DNA of 64,000 bases from Ecdyonurus torrentis (lineage: Eukaryota > Arthropoda > Insecta > Ephemeroptera > Heptageniidae): positions 1,426,001 through 1,490,000 of the forward strand of contig OX439129.1 of the NCBI GenBank assembly GCA_949318235.1, read 5' to 3'. The notes under the pieces are model-generated. The model had not been told where the DNA came from and made no database searches. It saw nothing but the letters and a program-made list of their open reading frames with translations. The stretch's first letter is position 1. Each line of letters starts with the position of its first letter. The position numbers were made by a program, and so were the translations under genes. Shown in pieces: positions 7,709 through 21,724 of this stretch.

Positions 7709-10700
7709 ATGAAACAAAGTTTCTATTTCAAGAACCAAATGTTATTGAATGATAAAAATCATACTTTTTACACGATTAAAACTAGTTTTTATGATTTCTC
7801 AAAAACTAAGAATGCTACAGACTTCAAATTCAAATCAAAACATAGCTTTTTCAATTCTTTACAAAAAAGATGTTTTGAACTTTTTTGCTCCGACGCATAC
7901 TTTTTGGGTTATTGACAATTTTAGTTTTCACTCATCATGTATTCAAACCAAGTCATGAAACAAAGTTTCTATTTCAAGAACCAAATGTTATTGAATGATG
8001 AAAATCATAATTTTTACACGATTAAAAATAGTTTTGATGATTTCTCAAAAACTAAGAATGCTACAGACTTCAAATTCAGTTTAAAACATAGCTTTTTCAA
8101 TTCTTTACAAAAAAGATATTTTGAACTTTTTTGCTCCGACGCATACTTTTTGGGTTATTGACAATTTTAGTTTTCACTCATCTTGTAGCCAAACCAAGTC
8201 ATGAAACAAAGTTTCTATTTCAAGTTCCAAATGTTATTGAATGATAAAAATCATACTTTTTACACAATTAAAAATAGTTTTGATGATTTGTCAAAAACTA
8301 AGAATGCTACTGACATAAAATTTCACTTAAAACATAGCTTTTTCAATTCTCTACAAAAAAGATGTTTTGAACTTTTTTGCTCCGACGCATACTTTTTGGG
8401 TTATTGACAATTTTAGTTTTCACTCATCATGTAGCCAAACCAAGTCATGAAACAAAGTTTCTATTTCAAGAACCAAATGTTATTGAATGATAAAAATCAT
8501 ACTTTTTACACGATTAAAACTAGTTTTGATGATTTCTCAAAAACTAAGAATGCTACTGACTTTAAATGTGACTTAAAACATAGCTTTTTCAATTCTTTAC
8601 AAAAAAGATGTCTTGAACTTTTTTGCTCCGACGCATACTTTTTGGGTTATTGACAATTTTAGTTTTCACTCATCTTGTAGCCAAACCAAGTCATGAAACA
8701 AAGTTTCTATTTCAAGAACCAAATGTTATTGAATGATAAAAATCATACTTTTTACACGATTAAAACTAGTTTTGATGATTTCTCAAAAACTAAGTATGCT
8801 ACAGACTTCAAATTCAATTCAAAACCTAGCTTTTTCAATTCTCTACAAAAAAGATGTCTTGAACATTTTTGCTCCGACGCATACTTTTTGGGTTATTGAC
8901 AATTTTAGTTTTCACTCATTATGTAGCCAAACCAAGTCATGAAACAAAGTTTCTATTTCAAGTACCAAATGTTATTGAATGATAAAAATCATACTTTTTA
9001 CACAATTAAAAATAGTTTTGATGATTTGTCAAAAACTAAGAATGCTACTGACATAAAATTTGACTTAAAACATAGCTTTTTCAATTCTCTACAAAAAAGA
9101 TGTTTTGAACTTTTTTGCTCCGACGCATACTTTTTGGGTTATTGACAATTTTAGTTTTCACTCATCATGTAGCCAAACCAAGTCATGAAACAAAGTTTCT
9201 ATTTCAAGAACCAAATGTTATTGAATGATAAAAATCATACTTTTTACACGATTAAAACTAGTTTTGATGATTTCTCAAAAACTAAGAATGCTACTGACTT
9301 TAAATTTAACTTATAACATAGCTTTTTTAATTCTCTACAAAAAAGATGTATTAAACTTTTTTGCTCCGACGCATACTTTTTAGGTTATTGACAATTATAG
9401 TTTTCACTTATCATGTAGCCAAACCAAGTCATGAAACAAAGTTTCTATTTCAAGAACCAAATGTTATTGAATGATAAAAATCATACTTTTTACACGATTA
9501 AAACTAGTTTTGATGATTTCTCAAAAACTAAGAATGCTACTGACTTTAAATTTAACTTATAACATAGCTTTTTTAATTCTCTACAAAAAAGATGTCTTAA
9601 ACTTTTTTGCTCCGACGCATACTTTTTAGGTTATTGACAATTATAGTTTTCACTTATCATGTAGCCAAACCAAGTCATGAAACAAAGTTTCTATTTCAAG
9701 AACCAAATGTTATTGAATGATAAAAATCATACTTTTTACACGATTAAAACTAGTTTTGATGATTTCTCAAAAACTAAGAATGCTACTGACTTTAAATTTG
9801 ACTCAAAACATAGCTTTTTCAATTCTCTACAAAAAAATGTCTTAAACTTTTTTGCTCCGACGCATACTTTTTGGGTTATTGACAATTTTAGTTTTCACTC
9901 ATCATGTAGCCAAACCAAGTCATGAAACAAAGTTTCTATTTCAAGAACCAAATGTTATTGAATGATAAAAATCATACTTTTTACACGATTAAAACTAGTT
10001 TTGATGATTTCTCAAAAACTAAGTATGCTACAGACTTCAAATTCAATTTAAAACCTAGCTTTTTCAATTCTCTACAAAAAAGATGTCTTGAACATTTTTG
10101 CTCCGACGCATACTTTTTGGGTTATTGACAATTTTAGTTTTCACTCATTATGTAGCCAAACCAAGTCATGAAACAAAGTTTCTATTTCAAGTACCAAATG
10201 TTATTGAATGATAAAAATCATACTTTTTACACAATTAAAAATAGTTTTGATGATTTGTCAAAAACTAAGAATGCTACTGACATAAAATTTGACTTAAAAC
10301 ATAGCTTTTTCAATTCTCTACAAAAAATATGTTTTGAACTTTTTTGCTCCGACGCATACTTTTTGGGTTATTGACAATTTTAGTTTTCACTCATCATGTA
10401 TTCAAACCAAGTCATGAAACAAAGTTTCTATTTCAAGAACCAAATGTTATTGAATGATGAAAATCATAATTTTTACACGATTAAAAATAGTTTTGATGAT
10501 TTCTCAAAAACTAAGAATGCTACAGACTTCAAATTCAGTTTAAAACATAGCTTTTTCAATTCTTTACAAAAAAGATGTTTTGAACTTTTTTGCTCCGACG
10601 CATACTTTTTGGGTTATTGACAATTTTAGTTTTCACTCATCTTGTAGCCAAACCAAGTCATGAAGCAAATTTTCTATTTCAAGAACCAAATGTTATTGAA

Positions 10701-11397
10701 TGATAAAAATCATACTTTTTACACGATTAAAACTAGTTTTGATGATTTCTCCAAAAATAAGAATGCTACAGACATCAAATTCAATTCAAAACATAGCTTT
10801 TTCAATTCTTTACAAAAACGATGTCTTGAACTTTTTTGCTCCGACGCATACTTTTTGGGTTATTGACAATTTTAGTTTTCACTCATCATGTAGCCAAACC
10901 AAGTCATGAAACAAAGTTTCTATTTCAAGAACCAAATGTTATTGAATGATAAAAATCATACTTTTTACACGATTAAAACTAGTTTTGATGATTTCTCAAA
11001 AACTAAGAATGCTATTGACTTAAAATTTAACTCATAACATAGCTTTTTTAATTCTCTACAAAAAAGATGTCTTAAACTTTTTTGCTCCGACGCATACTTT
11101 TTAGGTTATTGACAATTATAGTTTTCACTTATCATGTAGCCAAACCAAGTCATGAAACAAAGTTTCTATTTCAAGAACCAAATGTTATTGAATGATAAAA
11201 ATCATACTTTTTACACGATTAAAACTAGTTTTGATGATTTCTCAAAAACTAAGAATGCTACTGACTTTAAATGTGACTCAAAACATAGCTTTTTCAATTC
11301 TCTACAAAAAAAATGTCTTAAACTTTTTTGCTCCGACGCATACTTTTTGGGTTATTGACAATTTTAGTTTTCACTCATCATGTAGCCAAACCAAGTC
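7709..11397. repeat. 15-monomer HOR, copy 2 (3,689 bp)
   Basis: It has the same order as 4020-7708. The two differences I noticed both lie in the second G monomer: G at 10291 (C at 6602) and T at 10328 (G at 6639). Near-identity over 3.7 kb, while adjacent monomers differ clearly, is the hallmark of recent HOR-scale duplication. Confidence 0.93.
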
Positions 11398-13364
11398 ATG
11401 AAACAAAGTTTCTATTTCAAGAACCAAATGTTATTGAATGATAAAAATCATACTTTTTACACGATTAAAACAAGTTTTTATGATTTCTCAAAAACTAAGA
11501 ATGCTACAGACTTCAAATTCAAATCAAAACATAGCTTTTTCAATTCTTTACAAAAAAGATGTTTTGAACTTTTTTGCTCCGACGCATACTTTTTGGGTTA
11601 TTGGCAATTTTAGTTTTCACTCATCATGTATTCAAACCAAGTCATGAAACAAAGTTTCTATTTCAAGAACCAAATGTTATTGAATGATGAAAATCATAAT
11701 TTTTACACGATTAAAACTAGTTTTGATGATTTCTCAAAAACTAAGAATGCTACAGACTTTAAATTCAGTTTAAAACATAGCTTTTTCAATTCTTTACAAA
11801 AAAGATATTTTGAACTTTTTTGCTCCGACGCATACTTTTTGGGTTATTGACAATTTTAGTTTTCACTCATCTTGTAGCCAAACCAAGTCATGAAACAAAG
11901 TTTCTATTTCAAGAACCAAATGTTATTGAATGATAAAAATCATACTTTTTACACGATTAAAACTAGTTTTGATGATTTCTCAAAAACTAAGTATGCTACA
12001 GACTTCAAATTCAATTCAAAACATAGCTTTTTCAATTCTCTACAAAAAAGATGTCTTGAACATTTTTGCTCCGACGCATACTTTTTGGGTTATTGACAAT
12101 TTTAGTTTTCACTCATTATGTAGCCAAACCAAGTCATGAAACAAAGTTTCTATTTCAAGTTCCAAATGTTATTGAATAATAAAAATCATACTTTTTACAC
12201 AATTAAAAATAGTTTTGATGATTTGTCAAAAACTAAGAATGCTACTGACATAAAATTTCACTTAAAACATAGCTTTTTCAATTCTCTACAAAAAAGATGT
12301 TTTGAACTTTTTTGCTCCGACGCATACTTTTTGGGTTATTGACAATTTTAGTTTTCACTCATCATGTAGCCAAACCAAGTCATGAAACAAAGTTTCTATT
12401 TCAAGAACCAAATGTTATTGAATGATGAAAATCATAATTTTTACACGATTAAAAATAGTTTTGATGATTTCTCAAAAACTAAGAATGCTACTGACTTTAA
12501 ACTTAACTTATAACATAGCTTTTTTAATTCTCTACAAAAAAGATGTATTAAACTTTTTTGCTCCGACGCATACTTTTTAGGTTATTGACAATTATAGTTT
12601 TCACTTATCATGTAGCCAAACCAAGTCATGAAACAAAGTTTCTATTTCAAGAACCAAATGTTATTGAATGATAAAAATCATACTTTTTACACGATTAAAA
12701 CTAGTTTTGATGATTTCTCAAAAACTAAGAATGCTACTGACTTTAAATTTAACTTATAACATAGCTTTTTTAATTCTCTACAAAAAAGATGTCTTAAACT
12801 TTTTTGCTCCGACGCATACTTTTTAGGTTATTGACAATTATAGTTTTCACTTATCATGTAGCCAAACCAAGTCATGAAACAAAGTTTCTATTTCAAGAAC
12901 CAAATGTTATTGAATGATAAAAATCATACTTTTTACACGATTAAAACTAGTTTTGATGATTTCTCAAAAACTAAGAATGCTACTGACTTTAAATTTGACT
13001 CAAAACATAGCTTTTTCAATTCTCTACAAAAAAATGTCTTAAACTTTTTTGCTCCGACGCATACTTTTTGGGTTATTGACAATTTTAGTTTTCACTCATC
13101 ATGTAGCCAAACCAAGTCATGAAACAAAGTTTCTATTTCAAGAACCAAATGTTATTGAATGATAAAAATCATACTTTTTACACGATTAAAACTAGTTTTG
13201 ATGATTTCTCAAAAACTAAGAATGCTATTGACTTAAAATGTGACTCAAAACATAGCTTTTTCAATTCTCTACAAAAAAAATGTCTTAAACTTTTTTGCTC
13301 CGACGCATACTTTTTGGGTTATTGACAATTTTAGTTTTCACTCATCATGTAGCCAAACCAAGTC
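11398..13364. repeat. 8-monomer block (1,967 bp)
   Basis: The order is A ('AAACAAG' variant), B/C (11644), F-like (11890), D, C/H (12382), I, J, M. The C/H monomer has C-type G46/A56/A74 on the left and an H-type rear. The run F-D-H-I-J resembles the blocks at 39-49 kb, which are about 28 kb away. Confidence 0.85.
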
Positions 13365-16069
13365 ATGAAACAAAGTTTCTATTTCAAGAACCAAATGTTA
13401 TTGAATGATAAAAATCATACTTTTTACACGATTAAAACTAGTTTTTATGATTTCTCAAAAACTAAGAATGCTACAGACTTCAAATTCAAATCAAAACATA
13501 GCTTTTTCAATTCTTTACAAAAAAGATGTTTTGAACTTTTTTGCTCCGACGCATACTTTTTGGGTTATTGGCAATTTTAGTTTTCACTCATCATGTATTC
13601 AAACCAAGTCATGAAACAAAGTTTCTATTTCAAGAACCAAATGTTATTGAATGATGAAAATCATAATTTTTACACGATTAAAACTAGTTTTGATGATTTC
13701 TCAAAAACTAAGAATGCTACAGACTTCAAATTTGACTTAAAACATAGCTTTTTCAATTCTCTACAAAAAAGATGTTTTGAACTTTTTTGCTCCGACGCAT
13801 ACTTTTTGGGTTATTGACAATTTTAGTTTTCACTCAAAATGTATTCAAACCAAGTCATGAAACAAAGTTTCTATTTCAAGAACCAAATGTTATTGAATGA
13901 TGAAAATCATAATTTTTACACGATTAAAAATAGTTTTGATGATTTCTCAAAAACTAAGAATGCTACAGACTTCAAATTCAGTTTAAAACATAGCTTTTTC
14001 AATTCTTTACAAAAAAGATATTTTGAACTTTTTTGCTCCGACGCATACTTTTTGGGTTATTGACAATTTTAGTTTTCACTCATCTTGTAGCCAAACCAAG
14101 TCATGAAACAAAGTTTCTATTTCAAGTTCCAAATGTTATTGAATGATAAAAATCATACTTTTTACACAATTAAAAATAGTTTTGATGATTTGTCAAAAAC
14201 TAAGAATGCTACTGACATAAAATTTCACTTAAAACATAGCTTTTTCAATTCTCTACAAAAAAGATGTTTTGAACTTTTTTGCTCCGACGCATACTTTTTG
14301 GGTTATTGACAATTTTAGTTTTCACTCATCATGTAGCCAAACCAAGTCATGAAACAAAGTTTCTATTTCAAGAACCAAATGTTATTGAATGATGAAAATC
14401 ATAATTTTTACACGATTAAAAATAGTTTTGATGATTTCTCAAAAACTAAGAATGCTACTGACTTTAAACTTAACTTATAACATAGCTTTTTTAATTCTCT
14501 ACAAAAAAGATGTATTAAACTTTTTTGCTCCGACGCATACTTTTTACGTTATTGACAATTATAGTTTTCACTTATCATGTAGCCAAACCAAGTCATGAAA
14601 CAAAGTTTCTATTTCAAGTTCCAAATGTTATTGAATGATAAAAATCATACTTTTTACACGATTAAAACTAGTTTTGATGATTTCTCAAAAACTAAGAATG
14701 CTACTGACTTTAAATTTAACTTATAACATAGCTTTTTTAATTCTCTACAAAAAAGATGTCTTAAACTTTTTTGCTCCGACGCATACTTTTTAGGTTATTG
14801 ACAATTATAGTTTTCACTTATCATGTAGCCAAACCAAGTCATGAAACAAAGTTTCTATTTCAAGAACCAAATGTTATTGAATGATAAAAATCATACTTTT
14901 TACACGATTAAAACTAGTTTTGATGATTTCTCAAAAACTAAGAATGCTACTGACTTTAAATTTGACTCAAAACATAGCTTTTTCAATTCTCTACAAAAAA
15001 ATGTCTTAAACTTTTTTGCTCCGACGCATACTTTTTGGGTTATTGACAATTTTAGTTTTCACTCATCATGTAGCCAAACCAAGTCATGAAACAAAGTTTC
15101 TATTTCAAGAACCAAATGTTATTGAATGATAAAAATCATACTTTTTACACGATTAAAACTAGTTTTGATGATTTCTCAAAAACTAAGTATGCTACAGACT
15201 TCAAATTCAATTTAAAACCTAGCTTTTTCAATTCTCTACAAAAAAGATGTCTTGAACATTTTTGCTCCGACGCATACTTTTTGGGTTATTGACAATTTTA
15301 GTTTTCACTCATTATGTAGCCAAACCAAGTCATGAAACAAAGTTTCTATTTCAAGTACCAAATGTTATTGAATGATAAAAATCATACTTTTTACACAATT
15401 AAAAATAGTTTTGATGATTTGTCAAAAACTAAGAATGCTACTGACATAAAATTTGACTTAAAACATAGCTTTTTCAATTCTCTACAAAAAAGATGTTTTG
15501 AACTTTTTTGCTCCGACGCATACTTTTTGGGTTATTGACAATTTTAGTTTTCACTCATCATGTATTCAAACCAAGTCATGAAACAAAGTTTCTATTTCAA
15601 GAACCAAATGTTATTGAATGATGAAAATCATAATTTTTACACGATTAAAAATAGTTTTGATGATTTCTCAAAAACTAAGAATGCTACAGACTTCAAATTT
15701 AATTCAAAACATAGCTTTTTCAATTCTTTACAAAAAAGATGTCTTGAACTTTTTTGCTCCGACGCATACTTTTTGGGTTATTGACAATTTTAGTTTTCAC
15801 TCATCATGTAGCCAAACCAAGTCATGAAACAAAGTTTCTATTTCAAGAACCAAATGTTATTGAATGATAAAAATCATACTTTTTACACGATTAAAACTAG
15901 TTTTGATGATTTCTCAAAAACTAAGAATGCTATTGACTTAAAATGTGACTCAAAACATAGCTTTTTCAATTCTCTACAAAAAAAATGTCTTAAACTTTTT
16001 TGCTCCGACGCATACTTTTTGGGTTATTGACAATTTTAGTTTTCACTCATCATGTAGCCAAACCAAGTC
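13365..16069. repeat. 11-monomer block (2,705 bp)
   Basis: The order is A, B, C, D, C/H (14349), D/I (14595), J, F', G, O (15578), M. The C/H and D/I chimeras are consecutive. C/H at 14349 resembles that at 12382 but has 'TTTTTACG' in place of 'TTTTTAGG'. Confidence 0.85.
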
Positions 16070-19000
16070 ATGAAACAAAGTTTCTATTTCAAGAACCAAA
16101 TGTTATTGAATGATAAAAATCATACTTTTTACACGATTAAAACTAGTTTTTATGATTTCTCAAAAACTAAGAATGCTACAGACTTCAAATTCAAATCAAA
16201 ACATAGCTTTTTCAATTCTTTACAAAAAAGATGTTTTGAACTTTTTTGCTCCGACGCATACTTTTTGGGTTATTGGCAATTTTAGTTTTCACTCATCATG
16301 TATTCAAACCAAGTCATGAAACAAAGTTTCTATTTCAAGAACCAAATGTTATTGAATGATGAAAATCATAATTTTTACACGATTAAAACTAGTTTTGATG
16401 ATTTCTCAAAAACTAAGAATGCTACAGACTTCAAATTTGACTTAAAACATAGCTTTTTCAATTCTCTACAAAAAAGATGTTTTGAACTTTTTTGCTCCGA
16501 CGCATACTTTTTGGGTTATTGACAATTTTAGTTTTCACTCAAAATGTATTCAAACCAAGTCATGAAACAAAGTTTCTATTTCAAGAACCAAATGTTATTG
16601 AATGATGAAAATCATAATTTTTACACGATTAAAAATAGTTTTGATGATTTCTCAAAAACTAAGAATGCTACAGACTTCAAATTCAGTTTAAAACATAGCT
16701 TTTTCAATTCTTTACAAAAAAGATATTTTGAACTTTTTTGCTCCGACGCATACTTTTTGGGTTATTGACAATTTTAGTTTTCACTCATCTTGTAGCCAAA
16801 CCAAGTCATGAAACAAAGTTTCTATTTCAAGTTCCAAATGTTATTGAATGATAAAAATCATACTTTTTACACAATTAAAAATAGTTTTGATGATTTGTCA
16901 AAAACTAAGAATGCTACTGACATAAAATTTCACTTAAAACATAGCTTTTTCAATTCTCTACAAAAAAGATGTTTTGAACTTTTTTGCTCCGACGCATACT
17001 TTTTGGGTTATTGACAATTTTAGTTTTCACTCAAAATGTATTCAAACCAAGTCATGAAACAAAGTTTCTATTTCAAGAACCAAATGTTATTGAAGGATGA
17101 AAATCATAATTTTTACACGATTAAAAATAGTTTTGATGATTTCTCAAAAACTAAGAATGCTACAGACTTCAAATTCAGTTTAAAACATAGCTTTTTCAAT
17201 TCTTTACAAAAAAGATGTCTTGAACTTTTTTGCTCCGACGCATACTTTTTGGGTTATTGACAATTTTAGTTTTCACTCATCTTGTAGCCAAACCAAGTCA
17301 TGAAACAAAGTTTCTATTTCAAGAACCAAATGTTATTGAATGATAAAAATCATACTTTTTACACGATTAAAACTAGTTTTGATGATTTCTCAAAAACTAA
17401 GTATGCTACAGACTTCAAATTCAATTCAAAACCTAGCTTTTTCAATTCTCTACAAAAAAGATGTCTTGAACATTTTTGCTCCGACGCATACTTTTTGGGT
17501 TATTGACAATTTTAGTTTTCACTCATTATGTAGCCAAACCAAGTCATGAAACAAAGTTTCTATTTCAAGTACCAAATGTTATTGAATGATAAAAATCATA
17601 CTTTTTACACAATTAAAAATAGTTTTGATGATTTGTCAAAAACTAAAAATGCTACTGACATAAAATTTGACTTAAAACATAGCTTTTTCAATTCTCTACA
17701 AAAAAGATGTTTTGAACTTTTTTGCTCCGACGCATACTTTTTGGGTTATTGACAATTTTAGTTTTCACTCATCATGTAGCCAAACCAAGTCATGAAACAA
17801 AGTTTCTATTTCAAGAACCAAATGTTATTGAATGATAAAAATCATACTTTTTACACGATTAAAACTAGTTTTGATGATTTCTCAAAAACTAAGAATGCTA
17901 CTGACTTTAAATTTAACTTATAACATAGCTTTTTTAATTCTCTACAAAAAAGATGTATTAAACTTTTTTGCTCCGACGCATACTTTTTAGGTTATTGACA
18001 ATTTTAGTTTTCACTCATCATGTAGCCAAACCAAGTCATGAAACAAAGTTTCTATTTCAAGAACCAAATGTTATTGAATGATAAAAATCATACTTTTTAC
18101 ACGATTAAAACTAGTTTTGATGATTTCTCAAAAACTAAGAATGCTACTGACTTTAAATTTAACTTATAACATAGCTTTTTTAATTCTCTACAAAAAAGAT
18201 GTATTAAACTTTTTTGCTCCGACGCATACTTTTTAGGTTATTGACAATTATAGTTTTCACTTATCATGTAGCCAAACCAAGTCATGAAACAAAGTTTCTA
18301 TTTCAAGAACCAAATGTTATTGAATGATAAAAATCATACTTTTTACACGATTAAAACTAGTTTTGATGATTTCTCAAAAACTAAGAATGCTACTGACTTT
18401 AAATTTAACTTATAACATAGCTTTTTTAATTCTCTACAAAAAAGATGTCTTAAACTTTTTTGCTCCGACGCATACTTTTTAGGTTATTGACAATTATAGT
18501 TTTCACTTATCATGTAGCCAAACCAAGTCATGAAACAAAGTTTCTATTTCAAGAACCAAATGTTATTGAATGATAAAAATCATACTTTTTACACGATTAA
18601 AACTAGTTTTGATGATTTCTCAAAAACTAAGAATGCTACTGACTTTAAATTTGACTCAAAACATAGCTTTTTCAATTCTCTACAAAAAAATGTCTTAAAC
18701 TTTTTTGCTCCGACGCATACTTTTTGGGTTATTGACAATTTTAGTTTTCACTCATCATGTAGCCAAACCAAGTCATGAAACAAAGTTTCTATTTCAAGAA
18801 CCAAATGTTATTGAATGATAAAAATCATACTTTTTACACGATTAAAAATAGTTTTGATGATTTCTCAAAAACTAAGTATGCTACAGACTTCAAATTCAAT
18901 TTAAAACCTAGCTTTTTCAATTCTCTACAAAAAAGATGTCTTGAACATTTTTGCTCCGACGCATACTTTTTGGGTTATTGACAATTTTAGTTTTCACTCA

Positions 19001-20004
19001 TTATGTAGCCAAACCAAGTCATGAAACAAAGTTTCTATTTCAAGTACCAAATGTTATTGAATGATAAAAATCATACTTTTTACACAATTAAAAATAGTTT
19101 TGATGATTTGTCAAAAACTAAGAATGCTACTGACATAAAATTTGACTTAAAACATAGCTTTTTCAATTCTCTACAAAAAAGATGTTTTGAACTTTTTTGC
19201 TCCGACGCATACTTTTTGGGTTATTGACAATTTTAGTTTTCACTCATCATGTATTCAAACCAAGTCATGAAACAAAGTTTCTATTTCAAGAACCAAATGT
19301 TATTGAATGATGAAAATCATAATTTTTACACGATTAAAAATAGTTTTGATGATTTCTCAAAAACTAAGAATGCTACAGACTTCAAATTCAGTTTAAAACA
19401 TAGCTTTTTCAATTCTTTACAAAAAAGATGTTTTGAACTTTTTTGCTCCGACGCATACTTTTTGGGTTATTGACAATTTTAGTTTTCACTCATCTTGTAG
19501 CCAAACCAAGTCATGAAGCAAATTTTCTATTTCAAGAACCAAATGTTATTGAATGATAAAAATCATACTTTTTACACGATTAAAACTAGTTTTGATGATT
19601 TCTCAAAAACTAAGAATGCTATTGACTTAAAATTTAACTCATAACATAGCTTTTTTAATTCTCTACAAAAAAGATGTCTTAAACTTTTTTGCTCCGACGC
19701 ATACTTTTTAGGTTATTGACAATTATAGTTTTCACTTATCATGTAGCCAAACCAAGTCATGAAACAAAGTTTCTATTTCAAGAACCAAATGTTATTGAAT
19801 GATAAAAATCATACTTTTTACACGATTAAAACTAGTTTTGATGATTTCTCAAAAACTAAGAATGCTACTGACTTTAAATGTGACTCAAAACATAGCTTTT
19901 TCAATTCTCTACAAAAAAAATGTCTTAAACTTTTTTGCTCCGACGCATACTTTTTGGGTTATTGACAATTTTAGTTTTCACTCATCATGTAGCCAAACCA
20001 AGTC
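16070..20004. repeat. 16-monomer block (3,935 bp)
   Basis: The order is A, B, C, D, C, F, G, H, H, I, J, F', G, C, K/L (19513), M. The two consecutive H monomers (17792, 18038) point to a local one-monomer duplication. The first H has an ordinary 'CAATTTTAG' tail rather than 'CAATTATAG'. K/L at 19513 replaces the separate K and L of the 15-monomer HOR. Confidence 0.86.
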
Positions 20005-20496
20005 ATGAAACAAAGTTTCTATTTCAAGAACCAAATGTTATTGAATGATAAAAATCATACTTTTTACACGATTAAAACTAGTTTTTATGATTTCTCAAAA
20101 ACTAAGAATGCTACAGACTTCAAATTCAAATCAAAACATAGCTTTTTCAATTCTTTACAAAAAAGATGTTTTGAACTTTTTTGCTCCGACGCATACTTTT
20201 TGGGTTATTGGCAATTTTAGTTTTCACTCATCATGTATTCAAACCAAGTCATGAAACAAAGTTTCTATTTCAAGAACCAAATGTTATTGAATGATGAAAA
20301 TCATAATTTTTACACGATTAAAACTAGTTTTGATGATTTCTCAAAAACTAAGAATGCTACTGACTTTAAATGTGACTCAAAACATAGCTTTTTCAATTCT
20401 CTACAAAAAAAATGTCTTAAACTTTTTTGCTCCGACGCATACTTTTTGGGTTATTGACAATTTTAGTTTTCACTCATCATGTAGCCAAACCAAGTC
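20005..20496. repeat. A-M2 monomer pair
   Basis: This two-monomer segment precedes the 1,228-bp tandem duplication. The same A-M2 pair occurs before an A monomer at 26640, 38436, 41633 and 44338, so it is a recurrent module. Confidence 0.85.
20251..20496. repeat. Satellite monomer type M2 (B-like front, M-like rear)
   Basis: The left half has G46/A56 and C74 like B; the right half matches M ('AAATGTGACTC', eight-A run). It recurs at 21479, 22707, 25164, 26886, 28114, 30817, 33029, 34749, 36960, 38682, 41879 and 44584. It is absent before 20 kb and after 45 kb. Confidence 0.85.
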
Positions 20497-20742
20497 ATGA
20501 AACAAAGTTTCTATTTCAAGAACCAAATGTTATTGAATGATAAAAATCATACTTTTTACACGATTAAAACTAGTTTTTATGATTTCTCAAAAACTAAGAA
20601 TGCTACAGACTTCAAATTCAAATCAAAACATAGCTTTTTCAATTCTTTACAAAAAAGATGTTTTGAACTTTTTTGCTCCGACGCATACTTTTTGGGTTAT
20701 TGGCAATTTTAGTTTTCACTCATCATGTATTCAAACCAAGTC

Positions 20743-20988
20743 ATGAAACAAAGTTTCTATTTCAAGAACCAAATGTTATTGAATGATGAAAATCATAATT
20801 TTTACACGATTAAAACTAGTTTTGATGATTTCTCAAAAACTAAGAATGCTACTGACTTTAAATTCAAATCAAAACATAGCTTTTTCAATTCTTTACAAAA
20901 AAGATGTTTTGAACTTTTTTGCTCCGACGCATACTTTTTGGGTTATTGACAATTATAGTTTTCACTTATCATGTAGCCAAACCAAGTC
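20743..20988. repeat. Satellite monomer type P (B-like front, A-like rear)
   Basis: This monomer has a B-like front (G46/A56) and 'ACTGACTTTAAATTCAAATC', then an A-type rear with A207 and an 'AATTATAGTTTTCACTTATC' tail. It occurs at 20743, 21971 and 27378 only, always between A and J. Confidence 0.85.
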
Positions 20989-21233
20989 ATGAAACAAAGT
21001 TTCTATTTCAAGAACCAAATGTTATTGAATGATAAAAATCATACTTTTTACACGATTAAAACTAGTTTTGATGATTTCTCAAAAACTAAGAATGCTACTG
21101 ACTTTAAATTTGACTCAAAACATAGCTTTTTCAATTCTCTACAAAAAAATGTCTTAAACTTTTTTGCTCCGACGCATACTTTTTGGGTTATTGACAATTT
21201 TAGTTTTCACTCATCATGTATTCAAACCAAGTC

Positions 21234-21478
21234 ATGAAACAAAGTTTCTATTTCAAGAACCAAATGTTATTGAATGATGAAAATCATAATTTTTACACGA
21301 TTAAAACTAGTTTTGATGATTTCTCAAAAACTAAGAATGCTACTGACTTTAAATTTGACTCAAAACATAGCTTTTTCAATTCTCTACAAAAAAATGTCTT
21401 AAACTTTTTTGCTCCGACGCATACTTTTTGGGTTATTGGCAATTTTAGTTTTCACTCATCATGTATTCAAACCAAGTC
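21234..21478. repeat. Satellite monomer type J2 (B-like front, J-like rear), 245 bp
   Basis: J2 has G46/A56, then the J-type variable segment and contracted A run, and G207 with a 'GTATTC' tail. It always follows a J-like monomer. Copies start at 22462, 24919, 27869, 30572, 32784, 34504 and 36716. Those at 30572 and 32784 share 'TCTATATCAAG'; the one at 36716 is 244 bp. Confidence 0.87.
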
Positions 21479-21724
21479 ATGAAACAAAGTTTCTATTTCA
21501 AGAACCAAATGTTATTGAATGATGAAAATCATAATTTTTACACGATTAAAACTAGTTTTGATGATTTCTCAAAAACTAAGAATGCTACTGACTTTAAATG
21601 TGACTCAAAACATAGCTTTTTCAATTCTCTACAAAAAAAATGTCTTAAACTTTTTTGCTCCGACGCATACTTTTTGGGTTATTGACAATTTTAGTTTTCA
21701 CTCATCATGTAGCCAAACCAAGTC

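Larger units (their letters stand above)
20497..21724. repeat. 5-monomer tandem duplication, copy 1 (1,228 bp)
   Basis: The order is A, P, J, J2, M2, with two 245-bp monomers. The next block repeats it in the same order with no difference that I noticed. Confidence 0.92.
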
